In this document: piece after piece, positions 25,748 through 35,424 of the stretch | Layout of the letters: each line of letters starts with the position of its first letter | Position numbering within the stretch: the stretch's first letter is position 1 | DNA from: Clostridia bacterium | Lineage (GTDB): Bacteria; Bacillota; Clostridia; TANB77; CAG-508 | Length of the DNA: 64,000 bases | Reading direction: 5' to 3' | NCBI GenBank assembly: GCA_017625035.1 | Contig: JAGALX010000008.1 | Span: forward strand, 1 to 64,000 | Program-made: the position numbers and the translations under genes | The notes under the pieces: model-generated | Told to the model about the DNA's origin: nothing | The model's database searches: none | The model's input: only the letters and a program-made list of their open reading frames with translations

Positions 25748-26881
25748 ATGGATATAGAAAATAAATCAACAAAGAAAAAAATAGGAATATTATCAATGCA
25801 AAGAATAAAAAATTATGGTTCATTTTTGCAAGCATATGGATTAAGAAAATTAATAGAAGAACAAGGTTATGAAGTTCAATATGTCGACTACCATGTAGAA
25901 GAACCTATTATTAAAGATAATTTAAATGGAAAAAATGATAAAATAAGTAAAGCTTTAAAAACTTTAGAAGGAGATGCTCCATTAATTCAAAAAATCCAAT
26001 ATATTATACATAAAAAGAATTTTGGAAAAAAATATTATGGTGTGTTAGGATTAACTGAAACCCCTAATTATAATCCAGAATTAGACACTTTAGTCATTGG
26101 AAGTGATGAAGTTTTTAATTGCATTCAATCAAATAAAAATGTTGGATATTCATTAGAATTATTTGGAAAAGATAATAATGCAAAAAAAGTTATTACATAT
26201 GCAGCTTCATTTGGTAATACAACAATAGCTAAATTAGAAGAACATAACAAAAAAGAAGAAATTGCTGATTTATTAAATAAAATGGATATGGTGTCAGCTA
26301 GAGATAACAACACAGGTAAAATTGTTGAAACAATATCTGATAAAAAAGTAGTTTATAATTTAGATCCTGTATTAGCTTATGATTATATGAATAAATGTAA
26401 TGAAATACCAGATATAGATGTTAAAGAAAAATTCATTATTGTATATGCATATTCAAATAGAATTTCAGCTAATGAATCAAAATATATTAGAGAATTTGCA
26501 AAGAAAAATAATTTGAAGGTATATTCAATAGGTGGGGCACAAAAATGCGCTGATAAGTTTATAGATTGCTCTCCTTTCGAAGCATTAGCGTATTTTAAAA
26601 AAGCAGAAATCGTTATAACAGACACATTTCATGGAAGTATTTTTTCAATTATTACAAAAAGAAATTTTGTTACTCTAGTTAGAAAAAGTGTAGGAAATGC
26701 CTATGGTAATGAAGAAAAATTAACAGATTTATTGGAAAGATTAAGTTTAAAAGATAGAATAACTTATGATATTAAAAATATTGATGAAATTTTAAATAAT
26801 AAAATTGATTATGATAAAGTAGATGAGATTTTAAAATCGGAAAGAGCAAATACTTTTAATTATTTAAAAAATGAACTATAA
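25748..26881 (+). CDS. Polysaccharide pyruvyl transferase family protein
   Basis: 377-aa GT-B-like protein that would add a pyruvyl ketal from phosphoenolpyruvate to a sugar. Family marks: KIGILSMQRIKNYGSFLQAY at the start, LVIGSDEVFN, ITYAASFG, the MVSARDNNTGKIV segment and the C-terminal ITDTFHGSIFSII with the catalytic-site histidine. One of two such genes in the operon; the second is at 32374. Confidence 0.85.
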   Translation: MDIENKSTKKKIGILSMQRIKNYGSFLQAYGLRKLIEEQGYEVQYVDYHVEEPIIKDNLNGKNDKISKALKTLEGDAPLIQKIQYIIHKKNFGKKYYGVLGLTETPNYNPELDTLVIGSDEVFNCIQSNKNVGYSLELFGKDNNAKKVITYAASFGNTTIAKLEEHNKKEEIADLLNKMDMVSARDNNTGKIVETISDKKVVYNLDPVLAYDYMNKCNEIPDIDVKEKFIIVYAYSNRISANESKYIREFAKKNNLKVYSIGGAQKCADKFIDCSPFEALAYFKKAEIVITDTFHGSIFSIITKRNFVTLVRKSVGNAYGNEEKLTDLLERLSLKDRITYDIKNIDEILNNKIDYDKVDEILKSERANTFNYLKNEL

Positions 26882-26901
26882 AAGGAGTTGTATAAAATAT
26901 T

Positions 26902-28014
26902 ATGAGTAAACCTATAAGAATTTTGCATATTTTACAAAGAATGGAAGCCGGCGGAACTCAAGCATTATTAATGAATATATATAGAAATATAGATAGAAAT
27001 AAAGTTCAGTTTGACTTTTTAGTTGAATATCCAGATAAACAATTCTATGATGATGAAATATTATCTCTAGGAGGGAAAATATACTATACAAATCTTAGAA
27101 ATGACTTTAATATATTCAAATTTCAGAAAAAATTAAAAGAAATATTAAAAAATAATCCAGAATATAAAATTGTTCATGTCCATGCTTTTACAATTGGTTA
27201 TTTCTGTTTAAAAACTGCAAAAAAATGCGGAGTACCAGTTAGAATTGCCCACTCTCATAATAATGAAACTGTGCATGATGCAAAATACTTATTAAAGAGA
27301 TTTATGCAAAAAATATATACGATACATGCTACAGATTTATTCGCATGTTCAAAAGAAGCTGGAAAATATTTATTTGGGAATAAAGAATTTTCAGTTTTAA
27401 ATAATGCAATTGATGCAAAAAAATTCACTTTTAATAGTGAGAATAGAAAAAAAGTCAGATATGATTTAGGCATTGAAGAAAATTTTGTTGTGGGGCATGT
27501 AGGAAGATTTCATCCACAAAAAAATCATAAATTTTTATTAGATGTATTTAACGAAATAAAAAAGAAAAAAGAAAATGCTAAATTAATTTTAGTTGGGAAT
27601 GGTCCTCTTGAGAATGAAATAAAATCACGAGTAGAAGAATTGAAAATGGAAAAGGATGTTATATTTTTAGGAAATCGTAGTGATATGAATCTTATTTATC
27701 AGGCAATGGATGTTTTTGTTTTTCCCTCTTTGTTTGAAGGGTTAGGAATTGTCGCTATAGAGGCTCAAGCTTCAGGTACTCCAATTGTTTGTTCTGATAA
27801 ATTACCACCTGAAACTGAAGTAACATCAATATATAAAAAGCTTCCTTTAGAAGACACAGAAGTATGGGCAAAAGAATGTCTTAACATTGTGAAATCAAAA
27901 GAATGTAAAACAGATTTAACAACAAATATTGTTGAAGCAGGATTTGATTTATCATCAACTGTATACAAATTGCAAGAGTATTATTTAAAAAAATGTAAAA
28001 TAAGCAAGGAGTAA
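26902..28014 (+). CDS. Glycosyltransferase family 4 (group 1)
   Basis: 370-aa retaining GT-B enzyme. N-terminal RILHILQRMEAGGTQALLMN is the usual acceptor-domain start; VGRFHPQKNHKFLLDVF begins the donor domain; VFVFPSLFEGLGIVAIEAQA holds the E-x7-E motif that contacts the nucleotide sugar. RBS AAAGGAG. The sugar specificity cannot be read from sequence. Confidence 0.9.
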   Translation: MSKPIRILHILQRMEAGGTQALLMNIYRNIDRNKVQFDFLVEYPDKQFYDDEILSLGGKIYYTNLRNDFNIFKFQKKLKEILKNNPEYKIVHVHAFTIGYFCLKTAKKCGVPVRIAHSHNNETVHDAKYLLKRFMQKIYTIHATDLFACSKEAGKYLFGNKEFSVLNNAIDAKKFTFNSENRKKVRYDLGIEENFVVGHVGRFHPQKNHKFLLDVFNEIKKKKENAKLILVGNGPLENEIKSRVEELKMEKDVIFLGNRSDMNLIYQAMDVFVFPSLFEGLGIVAIEAQASGTPIVCSDKLPPETEVTSIYKKLPLEDTEVWAKECLNIVKSKECKTDLTTNIVEAGFDLSSTVYKLQEYYLKKCKISKE

Positions 28015-28018
28015 TAGA

Positions 28019-29254
28019 ATGAATAAAATTGTGTTAGTGAAAGATAAAAAAGATTGCTGTGGTTGTGAAGCATGTATGAATATATGCCCACAAAATGCAA
28101 TAGAAATGAAAGAAGATGAATGCGGTTATAAATATCCTGAAATCAATCATGAAAAATGTATAAAATGTGGTTTATGCAAAAAAACATGTGCATATCAAAA
28201 CGATTGTGAATTGCAAGAAAACAATCAAACTTATGTAGGAATTACTACTAATAAAGATGTTTTAATGAAATCAGCGTCTGGTGGAATATTTGCGCAAATT
28301 GCATCTAATATTATAAAGCAAAACGGCATAGTTTATGGTTGTTCAATGGAATTAGAAGATGGAAAATTAACTCCGAAACATATTAGAATAAATAATATAG
28401 AGGAAATAAAAAAAATACAAGGGTCAAAATATGTACAAAGTGATATTAATTACACATATAAATCAATAAAAGAAGATTTAAAAGATGGAAAAAAAGTATT
28501 GTTTTCAGGAACCCCTTGTCAAGTAGCAGCACTTAAAAATTTTATTGGAAATAAGAAAAATGAAAATTTATTTACAATAGATATTATTTGTCATGGAATT
28601 CCTAGTAAAAAAATATTCCAAGATTATATTAGTTTTATAGAAAGAAAAGAAAATATTATAGCTAAAGATTTTGTCTTTAGAGATAAGACAAAAGGATGGG
28701 GACTTCAAGCTAGAATTGACTATGTTGATAAAAAGAAAAATAAAAAATCAAAGTTAATAACATCACATTTATCATCATATTATCAATTATTCTTGAATTC
28801 TGAAATATATCGTGAGAATTGTTATTCATGTAAATATGCAGGCAGAAAACGTGTAGGAGATATTACAATAGGAGATTTTTGGGGAATTGAAAGAGAGCAT
28901 CCTGAATATTTGAAAGATAATGGTGGAGAAATAAATGAAAAAGATGGTATTTCGTGTGTATTAATTAATAATAGCAAAGGGAAAGAAATACTTGAAAAAT
29001 ATTGTGCAGATTTAATAATAAAAAAATCAACTTTTGAAAAAGCTGCAAGGCAGAATAAACAATTAAATCAGCCTAGTGCAAAATCAAAAAATAGAGAAGA
29101 AATACTAGAAAAATACATAAAAGAAGGGTATAAAGGCATAGATACATGGTATTTTAAAAAAATTGGAATAAAAAAATATGTTTACTATATCTGGGAAAAG
29201 ATACCAAGGAAATATAAGGTTAAATTGAAAAATAGCAATTATAAACAGTCATAA
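28019..29254 (+). CDS. Coenzyme F420 hydrogenase/dehydrogenase beta-subunit-like Fe-S protein
   Basis: 411-aa protein with two N-terminal 4Fe-4S clusters (CCGCEACMNICPQNAI and CIKCGLCKKTCAYQ), then the FrhB N- and C-terminal domains (KSASGGIFAQIA; LFSGTPCQVAALKNFI; IICHGIPSKKIFQDYI; CYSCKYAGRKRVGDITIGDF). Clostridia lack F420; in polysaccharide clusters these flavin/Fe-S proteins often sit beside pyruvyl transferases and are thought to carry out a redox step on the polymer or its precursor. It starts four bases after the preceding stop. Confidence 0.85.
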   Translation: MNKIVLVKDKKDCCGCEACMNICPQNAIEMKEDECGYKYPEINHEKCIKCGLCKKTCAYQNDCELQENNQTYVGITTNKDVLMKSASGGIFAQIASNIIKQNGIVYGCSMELEDGKLTPKHIRINNIEEIKKIQGSKYVQSDINYTYKSIKEDLKDGKKVLFSGTPCQVAALKNFIGNKKNENLFTIDIICHGIPSKKIFQDYISFIERKENIIAKDFVFRDKTKGWGLQARIDYVDKKKNKKSKLITSHLSSYYQLFLNSEIYRENCYSCKYAGRKRVGDITIGDFWGIEREHPEYLKDNGGEINEKDGISCVLINNSKGKEILEKYCADLIIKKSTFEKAARQNKQLNQPSAKSKNREEILEKYIKEGYKGIDTWYFKKIGIKKYVYYIWEKIPRKYKVKLKNSNYKQS

Positions 29255-29269
29255 GGGGATGAAAAAAGA

Positions 29270-30367
29270 GTGAATTTAAAAATAAAGAAAACAGATATAT
29301 TTTATATATTTTTATATATAAATGTTTTTTGTAAAGGGATTGGACTGGATAATAGTAGTAAAATATATCTACTTTTAATTTGTTTTGGTATAGCTGCAAT
29401 TTTTCTTAAAATTGCAAATGATAAATTTACTAAAAGAGAGATTATTATTACTACGTCTATCATGTTAGTTGGCTTGGGAACTTTTGTGTGTACAAAAAGA
29501 CCAACATTTTTATTGACGTGTATTACATTAGCTGGAATGAAGAATATTAATATAGATAGAACATTCAAAGGAATGTTTATTATTAGATTAACAACTTTCA
29601 TTGTTATTATTAGTCTATCTTTGCTAGGTATAATCGATAACGAAATGATTTCGATGTATCGAAATGGAGGGGTTGATATTAGATATTCTTTAGGATATGG
29701 ACATCCAAATACAGCTCAAATAAATCTTTTTATAATATTGGCGTTATATATATATATAAGATTTGAAAAATTAAATATTTTAGATTATGCTGCTATTATT
29801 GGAACAAATTATTTTATATATAGCTATACATTAAGTAGGACAGGATTTATATGTGGTTTACTATTAGTAGGACTTACAATATATTCTAAAATCAGAAAAA
29901 AAGATGAGTTATTAGTAAAATTTCCGAAGGTCATATTTTTGGTTATGTTCAGTTTCTCAATTGTAACAGCTATATTGTATGGACATCTTGAAATTATGAA
30001 TAAATTAGATATTATTTTTAATGGAAGAATAGGATATAGTAATTATTATTGGAATGTATATGGTATATCATTATTTGGTAAAAATTTAATAGAAGATACA
30101 AATGCACTATTTGATAATGGTTATTTATTTTTTATGATACAATATGGAATTTCTTGTTTGGGCGTTATTATGTATCTATTTTTTAAATTATTTAATAATG
30201 TCAAATTAACAAATAATGTGAAGCAGGCCATAATAATTATACCATTTCTTATTTATATATTGACTGAAAGCTTTGCTCCAAATATATTTATGAATATAAT
30301 AATTCTGTTATCAGCACCATTAATTTTTAATAAAGAAGAAAAGGAGTGTCTAAAAAATGAAATATAA
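29270..30367 (+). CDS. O-antigen/EPS polymerase (Wzy-like)
   Basis: 365-aa protein, almost entirely membrane helices (about ten), beginning with GTG at 29270 and RBS AAGGGG. The central periplasmic-side segment SLGYGHPNTAQINLFIILAL, with a conserved Gly-His-Pro-Asn, and the following LSRTGFICGL are typical of EpsG/Wzy-type polymerases. Its position between glycosyltransferases and flippase supports a role in joining repeat units outside the membrane. The 3' end overlaps the next gene by 11 bp. Confidence 0.75.
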   Translation: MNLKIKKTDIFYIFLYINVFCKGIGLDNSSKIYLLLICFGIAAIFLKIANDKFTKREIIITTSIMLVGLGTFVCTKRPTFLLTCITLAGMKNINIDRTFKGMFIIRLTTFIVIISLSLLGIIDNEMISMYRNGGVDIRYSLGYGHPNTAQINLFIILALYIYIRFEKLNILDYAAIIGTNYFIYSYTLSRTGFICGLLLVGLTIYSKIRKKDELLVKFPKVIFLVMFSFSIVTAILYGHLEIMNKLDIIFNGRIGYSNYYWNVYGISLFGKNLIEDTNALFDNGYLFFMIQYGISCLGVIMYLFFKLFNNVKLTNNVKQAIIIIPFLIYILTESFAPNIFMNIIILLSAPLIFNKEEKECLKNEI

Positions 30368-31235
30368 TGTAGGAATTACAGTATTTACACCAACATTTAA
30401 TCGAGCATATATTTTAGAAAAATTATATAAAAGTCTATTGAATCAGACTGATAAAAGCTTTGAATGGGTAATTGTCGATGATGGATCAACAGATAATACC
30501 AAAGCTTTGGTCGATAAATTTATAGAAGAAAAAAAAATTGATATTACGTATGTATATACTGAAAATGGTGGAAAATCAGCAGCTTTCAATAAAGGTGTAT
30601 TATATGCAAAATATAATTTGTTTTTTTGTGTAGATTCTGATGATTATTTATCTGATAATTGTGTTGAATCGTTAAATAAAATAAATTTAAGAATAAAAGA
30701 TGATAAAAAAATAGTAGGAATAATTGCATATAGAGAAAATATTGCTGGTAAAAATAAATTTGTTGAAAATGTGAAAAAGGATTATATTAGATTATCAGAA
30801 TTATATGCAAAATACAATTATAGAGGAGAGACTGCACTAGCCTTTAAAACAAACTTATTAAAAGAAAATCCATTTCCAATAATTAAAGGTGACAAATTTA
30901 TAACTGAATCTTGGTTGTATGATAGATTAGATAGAATAGGAAAAAGTTATTTTTTACAAAAAGTTATTTATTATTGTCAATATTTGGATGACGGATATAC
31001 AAAAAATGATGCAGAAATTATAAGAAAAAATGTAAAGAGCTTTATTATTTTTTCAGAGCAAAGAATGGATATAGCAATATATTTAAAAACAAAATTAAAG
31101 GGCGCTTTATATTATAATGTATGCAATATTATAAATAAATCTAAAATAAAATATATATTTCATAAACATTTTTTATTAATAGTAGCTACTATAATTCCTG
31201 CATATATATATTATTTAAAAAAGTTTAAAAAATAA
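30357..31235 (+). CDS. Glycosyltransferase family 2
   Basis: 292-aa inverting GT-A enzyme: VFTPTFNRAYILEKLYKSLL, WVIVDDGSTDNTK (UDP-sugar binding), GGKSAAFNKG, and the DxD-type FFCVDSDDYLSDN. It lacks a classic membrane anchor until a hydrophobic C-terminal stretch (FLLIVATIIPAYIYYL), so it probably works at the inner face of the membrane. Starts inside the polymerase gene, indicating translational coupling. Confidence 0.88.
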   Translation: MKYNVGITVFTPTFNRAYILEKLYKSLLNQTDKSFEWVIVDDGSTDNTKALVDKFIEEKKIDITYVYTENGGKSAAFNKGVLYAKYNLFFCVDSDDYLSDNCVESLNKINLRIKDDKKIVGIIAYRENIAGKNKFVENVKKDYIRLSELYAKYNYRGETALAFKTNLLKENPFPIIKGDKFITESWLYDRLDRIGKSYFLQKVIYYCQYLDDGYTKNDAEIIRKNVKSFIIFSEQRMDIAIYLKTKLKGALYYNVCNIINKSKIKYIFHKHFLLIVATIIPAYIYYLKKFKK

Positions 31236-31259
31236 TTTTGAAGTGGAGAAAAAATATAT

Positions 31260-32297
31260 ATGAAAAATGAAAAAGTAAGCATAATTATACCTTTTTATAA
31301 TGCCAAAAAATACATATCAAATTGTATAGATTGCATTATTGGACAAACATATAAAAACTTTGAAGTAATTTTTATAAATGATGGTTCAACTGATGATGGT
31401 CAAGAAATAATAGACAAAGCTACTTCCGATAATAGAATAAAATTAATTAATATATCAAAAAGTGGAGTATCTGAAGCGAGAAACATAGGTATAGCAAATT
31501 CAACAGGAAAATATTTGGCTTTTATGGATATAGATGATGAATATAGAAAAAATTATCTTGAGGTCATGGTGGAATCAATAGAAAAAAGTAATGCAGATAT
31601 TGTTTTATGTAACTATATTGAAAAGTTTAAATCTAAAGAAGTCTATAGTAAGCTTCCATGGAATGATTGCATAATATATAAAGAAGAAATTCTAAGAACG
31701 TTATTACCAAGTATGATTGGGAAAAAAAATAAGGAAGACTCTATAGAAACTATAAGAGGATTAGTATGGAGAACATTCATAGATGCAGATTTTTATAAGA
31801 AATATAATATTAAATTTAATAAAAAAGTGCCAATTGCAGAGGATTTATTGTTTTTAATAGATTTATATGCTAAGGCAAATAAAATATATATAACTTCTGA
31901 TTTTTTGTATAATTATAATAGATATAGTGGAACAACTTTAGACAAATATATACTAGGATGTTTTAAAAATCAAATTTATTTTCATGATAAATTAATAGAT
32001 TGTCTGAAAAGGAATAAAATCTTCGAAGAAAACAAATCTCGATATGCGATGAACAGATTAAGAATGTACACATCCACTATTTCAAATGCAGTAAGAAATG
32101 AAAATAAAAAAGAGACTATTAAAGAAATAAAAGAAATTGTAAATTTTTATGCGAAAGATGATTACATAAAATATATAAGTACTAATTTAACTCCGATCTG
32201 GAAGTTAAATAAAATATTATTAAATTATAAGATGTGTTATACATTAAAGATCATTTATTCTTTAAAAGAGTGGAAAAGAAGAAAAAAATTAGTATAA
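31260..32297 (+). CDS. Glycosyltransferase family 2
   Basis: 345-aa GT-A enzyme with VSIIIPFYNAKKYISNCIDC, VIFINDGSTDDGQEII, KSGVSEARNIGI and FMDIDDEYRKNYLE (DxD-type metal site). The C-terminal region EDLLFLIDLYAKANKIY is a common EpsJ-like element. It follows the other GT2 with 24 bp spacing and RBS GTGGAG. Confidence 0.88.
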   Translation: MKNEKVSIIIPFYNAKKYISNCIDCIIGQTYKNFEVIFINDGSTDDGQEIIDKATSDNRIKLINISKSGVSEARNIGIANSTGKYLAFMDIDDEYRKNYLEVMVESIEKSNADIVLCNYIEKFKSKEVYSKLPWNDCIIYKEEILRTLLPSMIGKKNKEDSIETIRGLVWRTFIDADFYKKYNIKFNKKVPIAEDLLFLIDLYAKANKIYITSDFLYNYNRYSGTTLDKYILGCFKNQIYFHDKLIDCLKRNKIFEENKSRYAMNRLRMYTSTISNAVRNENKKETIKEIKEIVNFYAKDDYIKYISTNLTPIWKLNKILLNYKMCYTLKIIYSLKEWKRRKKLV

Positions 32298-32373
32298 ATA
32301 TTTGTAGTTTTTCTATATAGAAAAACTTAGAAAATCGATAGTCTTAATAAAAATATATAAGGAGGAGATTAGA

Positions 32374-33477
32374 ATTAATTATTTAAATTGTGTTTTTAAA
32401 AATAATCTAGGTGATGATATGCTAATTTATTCATTATGTAATAGATATAAAGAGGAGAAATTTTTATTATATACATATAGCAATGTAAAATTACCCAACA
32501 ATTTACCTAAAAATCTTACATGTAAAAAATATAATGAATTTATATTTAGAACTACTAGAAAGCTAGGAAAATATTTTAATCGTTTAAGTAGCTTAGAAAA
32601 TAGATTGATAAATAAATGTGATAATGTTATCGTTATAGGTGGCTCTTTATTTATGGAAAGTAAAAGGAACCTTGATTTATCCGAATATAGTTTTTGGTAT
32701 AAAAATATAAAAAAGCCATACTATATTTTAGGTTCGAATATAGGTCCTGTATATTCAACAGAATATATTAATGAAATAAAGGATAATGTATTTTCAAAAG
32801 CAAAAGATGTTTGTTTAAGAGATAATAAGTCATATGAATATGTTTCAGAATTGAAAAATGTGAGAGTATCCACAGATATAATTTTTTCATATGATGTATC
32901 CAAATACCGTAAAGTTAAAGAAGAAAATAAAGTTATTATATCAGTTATAGATATCTCAAAAAAAGCAGGTCAAATTGTTAATCCTGATTTAGAAAAATAC
33001 GAACAAAAAATATTAGAATTAATTAAATTTTTTGTTAATAGAGAATATGAAATTGAATTAATGTCATTCTGTAAAGAAGAAGGCGATGAGATTGCAATAG
33101 AATCAATATTTAACAAAAGTGAATTTAAAAATAAAATAAAAAAATATTATTACAATGGCAATGTAGAGGAGGCGTTATCTGAACTAGCAACGGCAAAAAC
33201 TATTATAGGAACAAGATTTCATGCAAATATAATTGGCTTTTTGCTAAATAAAAATGTTATTCCAGTTATATATAATGATAAAACTAGAAATATGCTTGAA
33301 GATATTAGCTTTGAAGGGAAATATATTGACATAGAAAATATGGACAACTTTAATATTAAAGAATTAAAAGATGAAGATTTAAAATATTTAATAAATATTG
33401 ATAAACATATTAGAAAAGCTGAAAGTCAATTCAAGATATTAGATGAAGTTTTTTCTAAAGATGAGAGGTTAAAATAA
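32374..33477 (+). CDS. Polysaccharide pyruvyl transferase family protein, probable ATT start
   Basis: WcaK-like pyruvyl transferase: VIVIGGSLFMESKR, YILGSNIGPVY, CLRDNKSYEYV and the C-terminal TIIGTRFHANIIGFLLN. The first ATG is at 32419, yet the in-frame codons before it read INYLNCVFKNNLGDD, which is the expected N-terminal beta strand and NxGDD loop. No ATG, GTG or TTG is in frame there. An ATT at 32374 lies six bases after GGAGGAG (32361-32367), so initiation at AUU is proposed (368 residues); from the ATG the protein would be 352 aa and lack its first strand. Confidence 0.75.
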   Translation: MNYLNCVFKNNLGDDMLIYSLCNRYKEEKFLLYTYSNVKLPNNLPKNLTCKKYNEFIFRTTRKLGKYFNRLSSLENRLINKCDNVIVIGGSLFMESKRNLDLSEYSFWYKNIKKPYYILGSNIGPVYSTEYINEIKDNVFSKAKDVCLRDNKSYEYVSELKNVRVSTDIIFSYDVSKYRKVKEENKVIISVIDISKKAGQIVNPDLEKYEQKILELIKFFVNREYEIELMSFCKEEGDEIAIESIFNKSEFKNKIKKYYYNGNVEEALSELATAKTIIGTRFHANIIGFLLNKNVIPVIYNDKTRNMLEDISFEGKYIDIENMDNFNIKELKDEDLKYLINIDKHIRKAESQFKILDEVFSKDERLK

Positions 33478-35027
33478 TGGAAGATGAATCAAGAACTAAA
33501 CATACATTAAGAAATGTTAAAGCTGGTGCTATAGTTCAATTGGTAAATAAATTTATGGCTTTTTTAGTACAAACTGTATTTATAAAGATGTTAAATACAG
33601 AGTATCTGGGGGTAAATGGATTATTTACAAATGTATTGACAATACTCTCATTTACCGAATTAGGAATTGGTACAGCTATAATATTTAATATGTATAAACC
33701 TGTTGCTAGTAAAGATACGGAGAAAATAAAATGCTTAATGAAGCTTTATAAAAGTGCCTATAACACGATTGGTATTGTGGTCTTTTTATTAGGGCTATGT
33801 ATTATACCATTTATGAATTTTATAATAAAAGATGCACCAAATATTAAGGAAAATCTAAATTTGATTTATATACTTTTTCTATTCAATACTGCATCTTCGT
33901 ACTTTTTTACATATAAAAAATCAATTATATATGCACATCAAAGACAAAGTATAATTGACAATATAGATAGTGTCTTTTATTTTTGTAGAAGTATATTACA
34001 AATTATTTTTCTAGTAATAACTAAAAATTTTATTATATATCTAATAATACAAATAGGTGCTACTTTAATAGAAAATATTTTCATTTCCTATAAGGCAAAT
34101 AAAATGTATCCGTATTTAAAAGACGTAAATGTGAAAAAATTAGAGAAATCAGAAAAACAAAGCATATTTGAAAATGTAAAATCACTAGTGGTGTATAAAT
34201 TCGGTGGAGTAATTATGAATGGAACTGATAATATTTTAATATCTTCCCTTGTAAATGTAAATACAGTAGGATTATGTTCAAATTATACTTTAGTTATTAA
34301 TGCAATCAAGGGAATAATATCTTCAGCATTAAATGGAGTTACCGCAAGCGTGGGTAATCTAAATGCTGTCGGAGATCCAAAGCAAAAAGAAAAAGTATTC
34401 TACCAAATTACATTTGTCAACTACATAGTATATTCTTTCTGTGCAATTGCTTTTATGGTATTACTAAATCCATTTATAGCCATATGGCTAGGACAAGATT
34501 ATACTTTGGGGATAGCAGTTTCAATTTCATTATCAGTAAGCTTTTTCATAGAAGGATTACGAAATCCAGGTTATACATATAGAACTACATTAGGTCTATT
34601 TCAAAAAGCTAAATCTACACCATACATAGGAGCAATTACTAATATTATACTTTCAATACTACTTTGCAAGTTATTTGGAGTAGCAGGAATATTTATAGCA
34701 ACAGCTATAGCTCAATTAGTATCATATTCATGGATAGATCCATATTTGATACATAAGTATGAGTTTAAGACTCCTGTAAGTAAATATTTTAAAAAGTATT
34801 TAGTATATGCAGTGGTATTTACTATAAGTATTTTAATTTCTTTAGGATTATCAGAATTGATTAAAGTTGACGGAATTATAGGATTTATATTAAAAGTGAT
34901 TATTGCTTGCATAGTGCCTAATATTATTAATTTATTTGTGTTTAGGAATGCGGAAGAGTATAAAGAACTTACAGTTAAGATTTTAGCGCCAATTTTGAAA
35001 AAGATTTTGAGAAAAATAAAAAAATAA
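33477..35027 (+). CDS. Polysaccharide flippase (Wzx/MOP family)
   Basis: 516-aa protein with 12-14 membrane helices. The start HTLRNVKAGAIVQLVNKFMA followed by FVQTVFIKML-like residues and GVNGLFTNVLTILSFTELGI is characteristic of MOP-superfamily polysaccharide exporters. It should flip undecaprenyl-linked repeat units across the membrane for the Wzy-like polymerase. Its start overlaps the preceding stop by one base; a terminator region follows. Confidence 0.88.
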   Translation: MEDESRTKHTLRNVKAGAIVQLVNKFMAFLVQTVFIKMLNTEYLGVNGLFTNVLTILSFTELGIGTAIIFNMYKPVASKDTEKIKCLMKLYKSAYNTIGIVVFLLGLCIIPFMNFIIKDAPNIKENLNLIYILFLFNTASSYFFTYKKSIIYAHQRQSIIDNIDSVFYFCRSILQIIFLVITKNFIIYLIIQIGATLIENIFISYKANKMYPYLKDVNVKKLEKSEKQSIFENVKSLVVYKFGGVIMNGTDNILISSLVNVNTVGLCSNYTLVINAIKGIISSALNGVTASVGNLNAVGDPKQKEKVFYQITFVNYIVYSFCAIAFMVLLNPFIAIWLGQDYTLGIAVSISLSVSFFIEGLRNPGYTYRTTLGLFQKAKSTPYIGAITNIILSILLCKLFGVAGIFIATAIAQLVSYSWIDPYLIHKYEFKTPVSKYFKKYLVYAVVFTISILISLGLSELIKVDGIIGFILKVIIACIVPNIINLFVFRNAEEYKELTVKILAPILKKILRKIKK

Positions 35028-35424
35028 AATTTAATATAAGTCGAAAAGATAATATAAAAGTTGTCTATTTCGGCTTTTAGCAATTATATCAATAATGATA
35101 TGTTGTCTCGCTGCACATGGATATAATTCCAAAATATCAATAGAAAAAGAAAAGATTGAAGTAGAGTCTCAGTCTAACTTCAATCAAAATAACGTTTAAA
35201 GAAAGAGCTTCGACTCTTTTCTTTTATAAATTTATTATAATTTTATTTTTGAAAGGTAATAATTATTAAAAAAATTATAAATGATAAATAAGTTTCTTCT
35301 AAAAATTTTTATAAACTATAAAAATAAAATTTTATTCTAATATAAAAAAAGTTTACTTTTCGACAAAGTTCGACAACATTTGCAAAATTGTTATGAAATA
35401 ATTACCCTAAGGGGGCGATTTTTT
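35028..35424. other. Gene-poor gap after the EPS operon
   Basis: About 400 bp. It holds a hairpin GATTGAAGT/ACTTCAATC (35154-35185), the terminator at 35198-35225, and a 34-codon ORF at 35095-35199 (start MICCLAAHGYNSKI) without a Shine-Dalgarno, for which I see no support as a gene. The rest is plain AT-rich sequence. Confidence 0.4.
35198..35225 (+). terminator. Terminator after the EPS operon
   Basis: AAAGAAAGAG / CTCTTTTCTTT stem around CTTCGA, then T-rich. Confidence 0.6.

Noticed and set aside
35095-35199. 34-codon ORF (MICCLAAHGYN...) as a small toxin
   Set aside because: No Shine-Dalgarno, runs into a terminator hairpin, and no hydrophobic helix typical of type I toxins.
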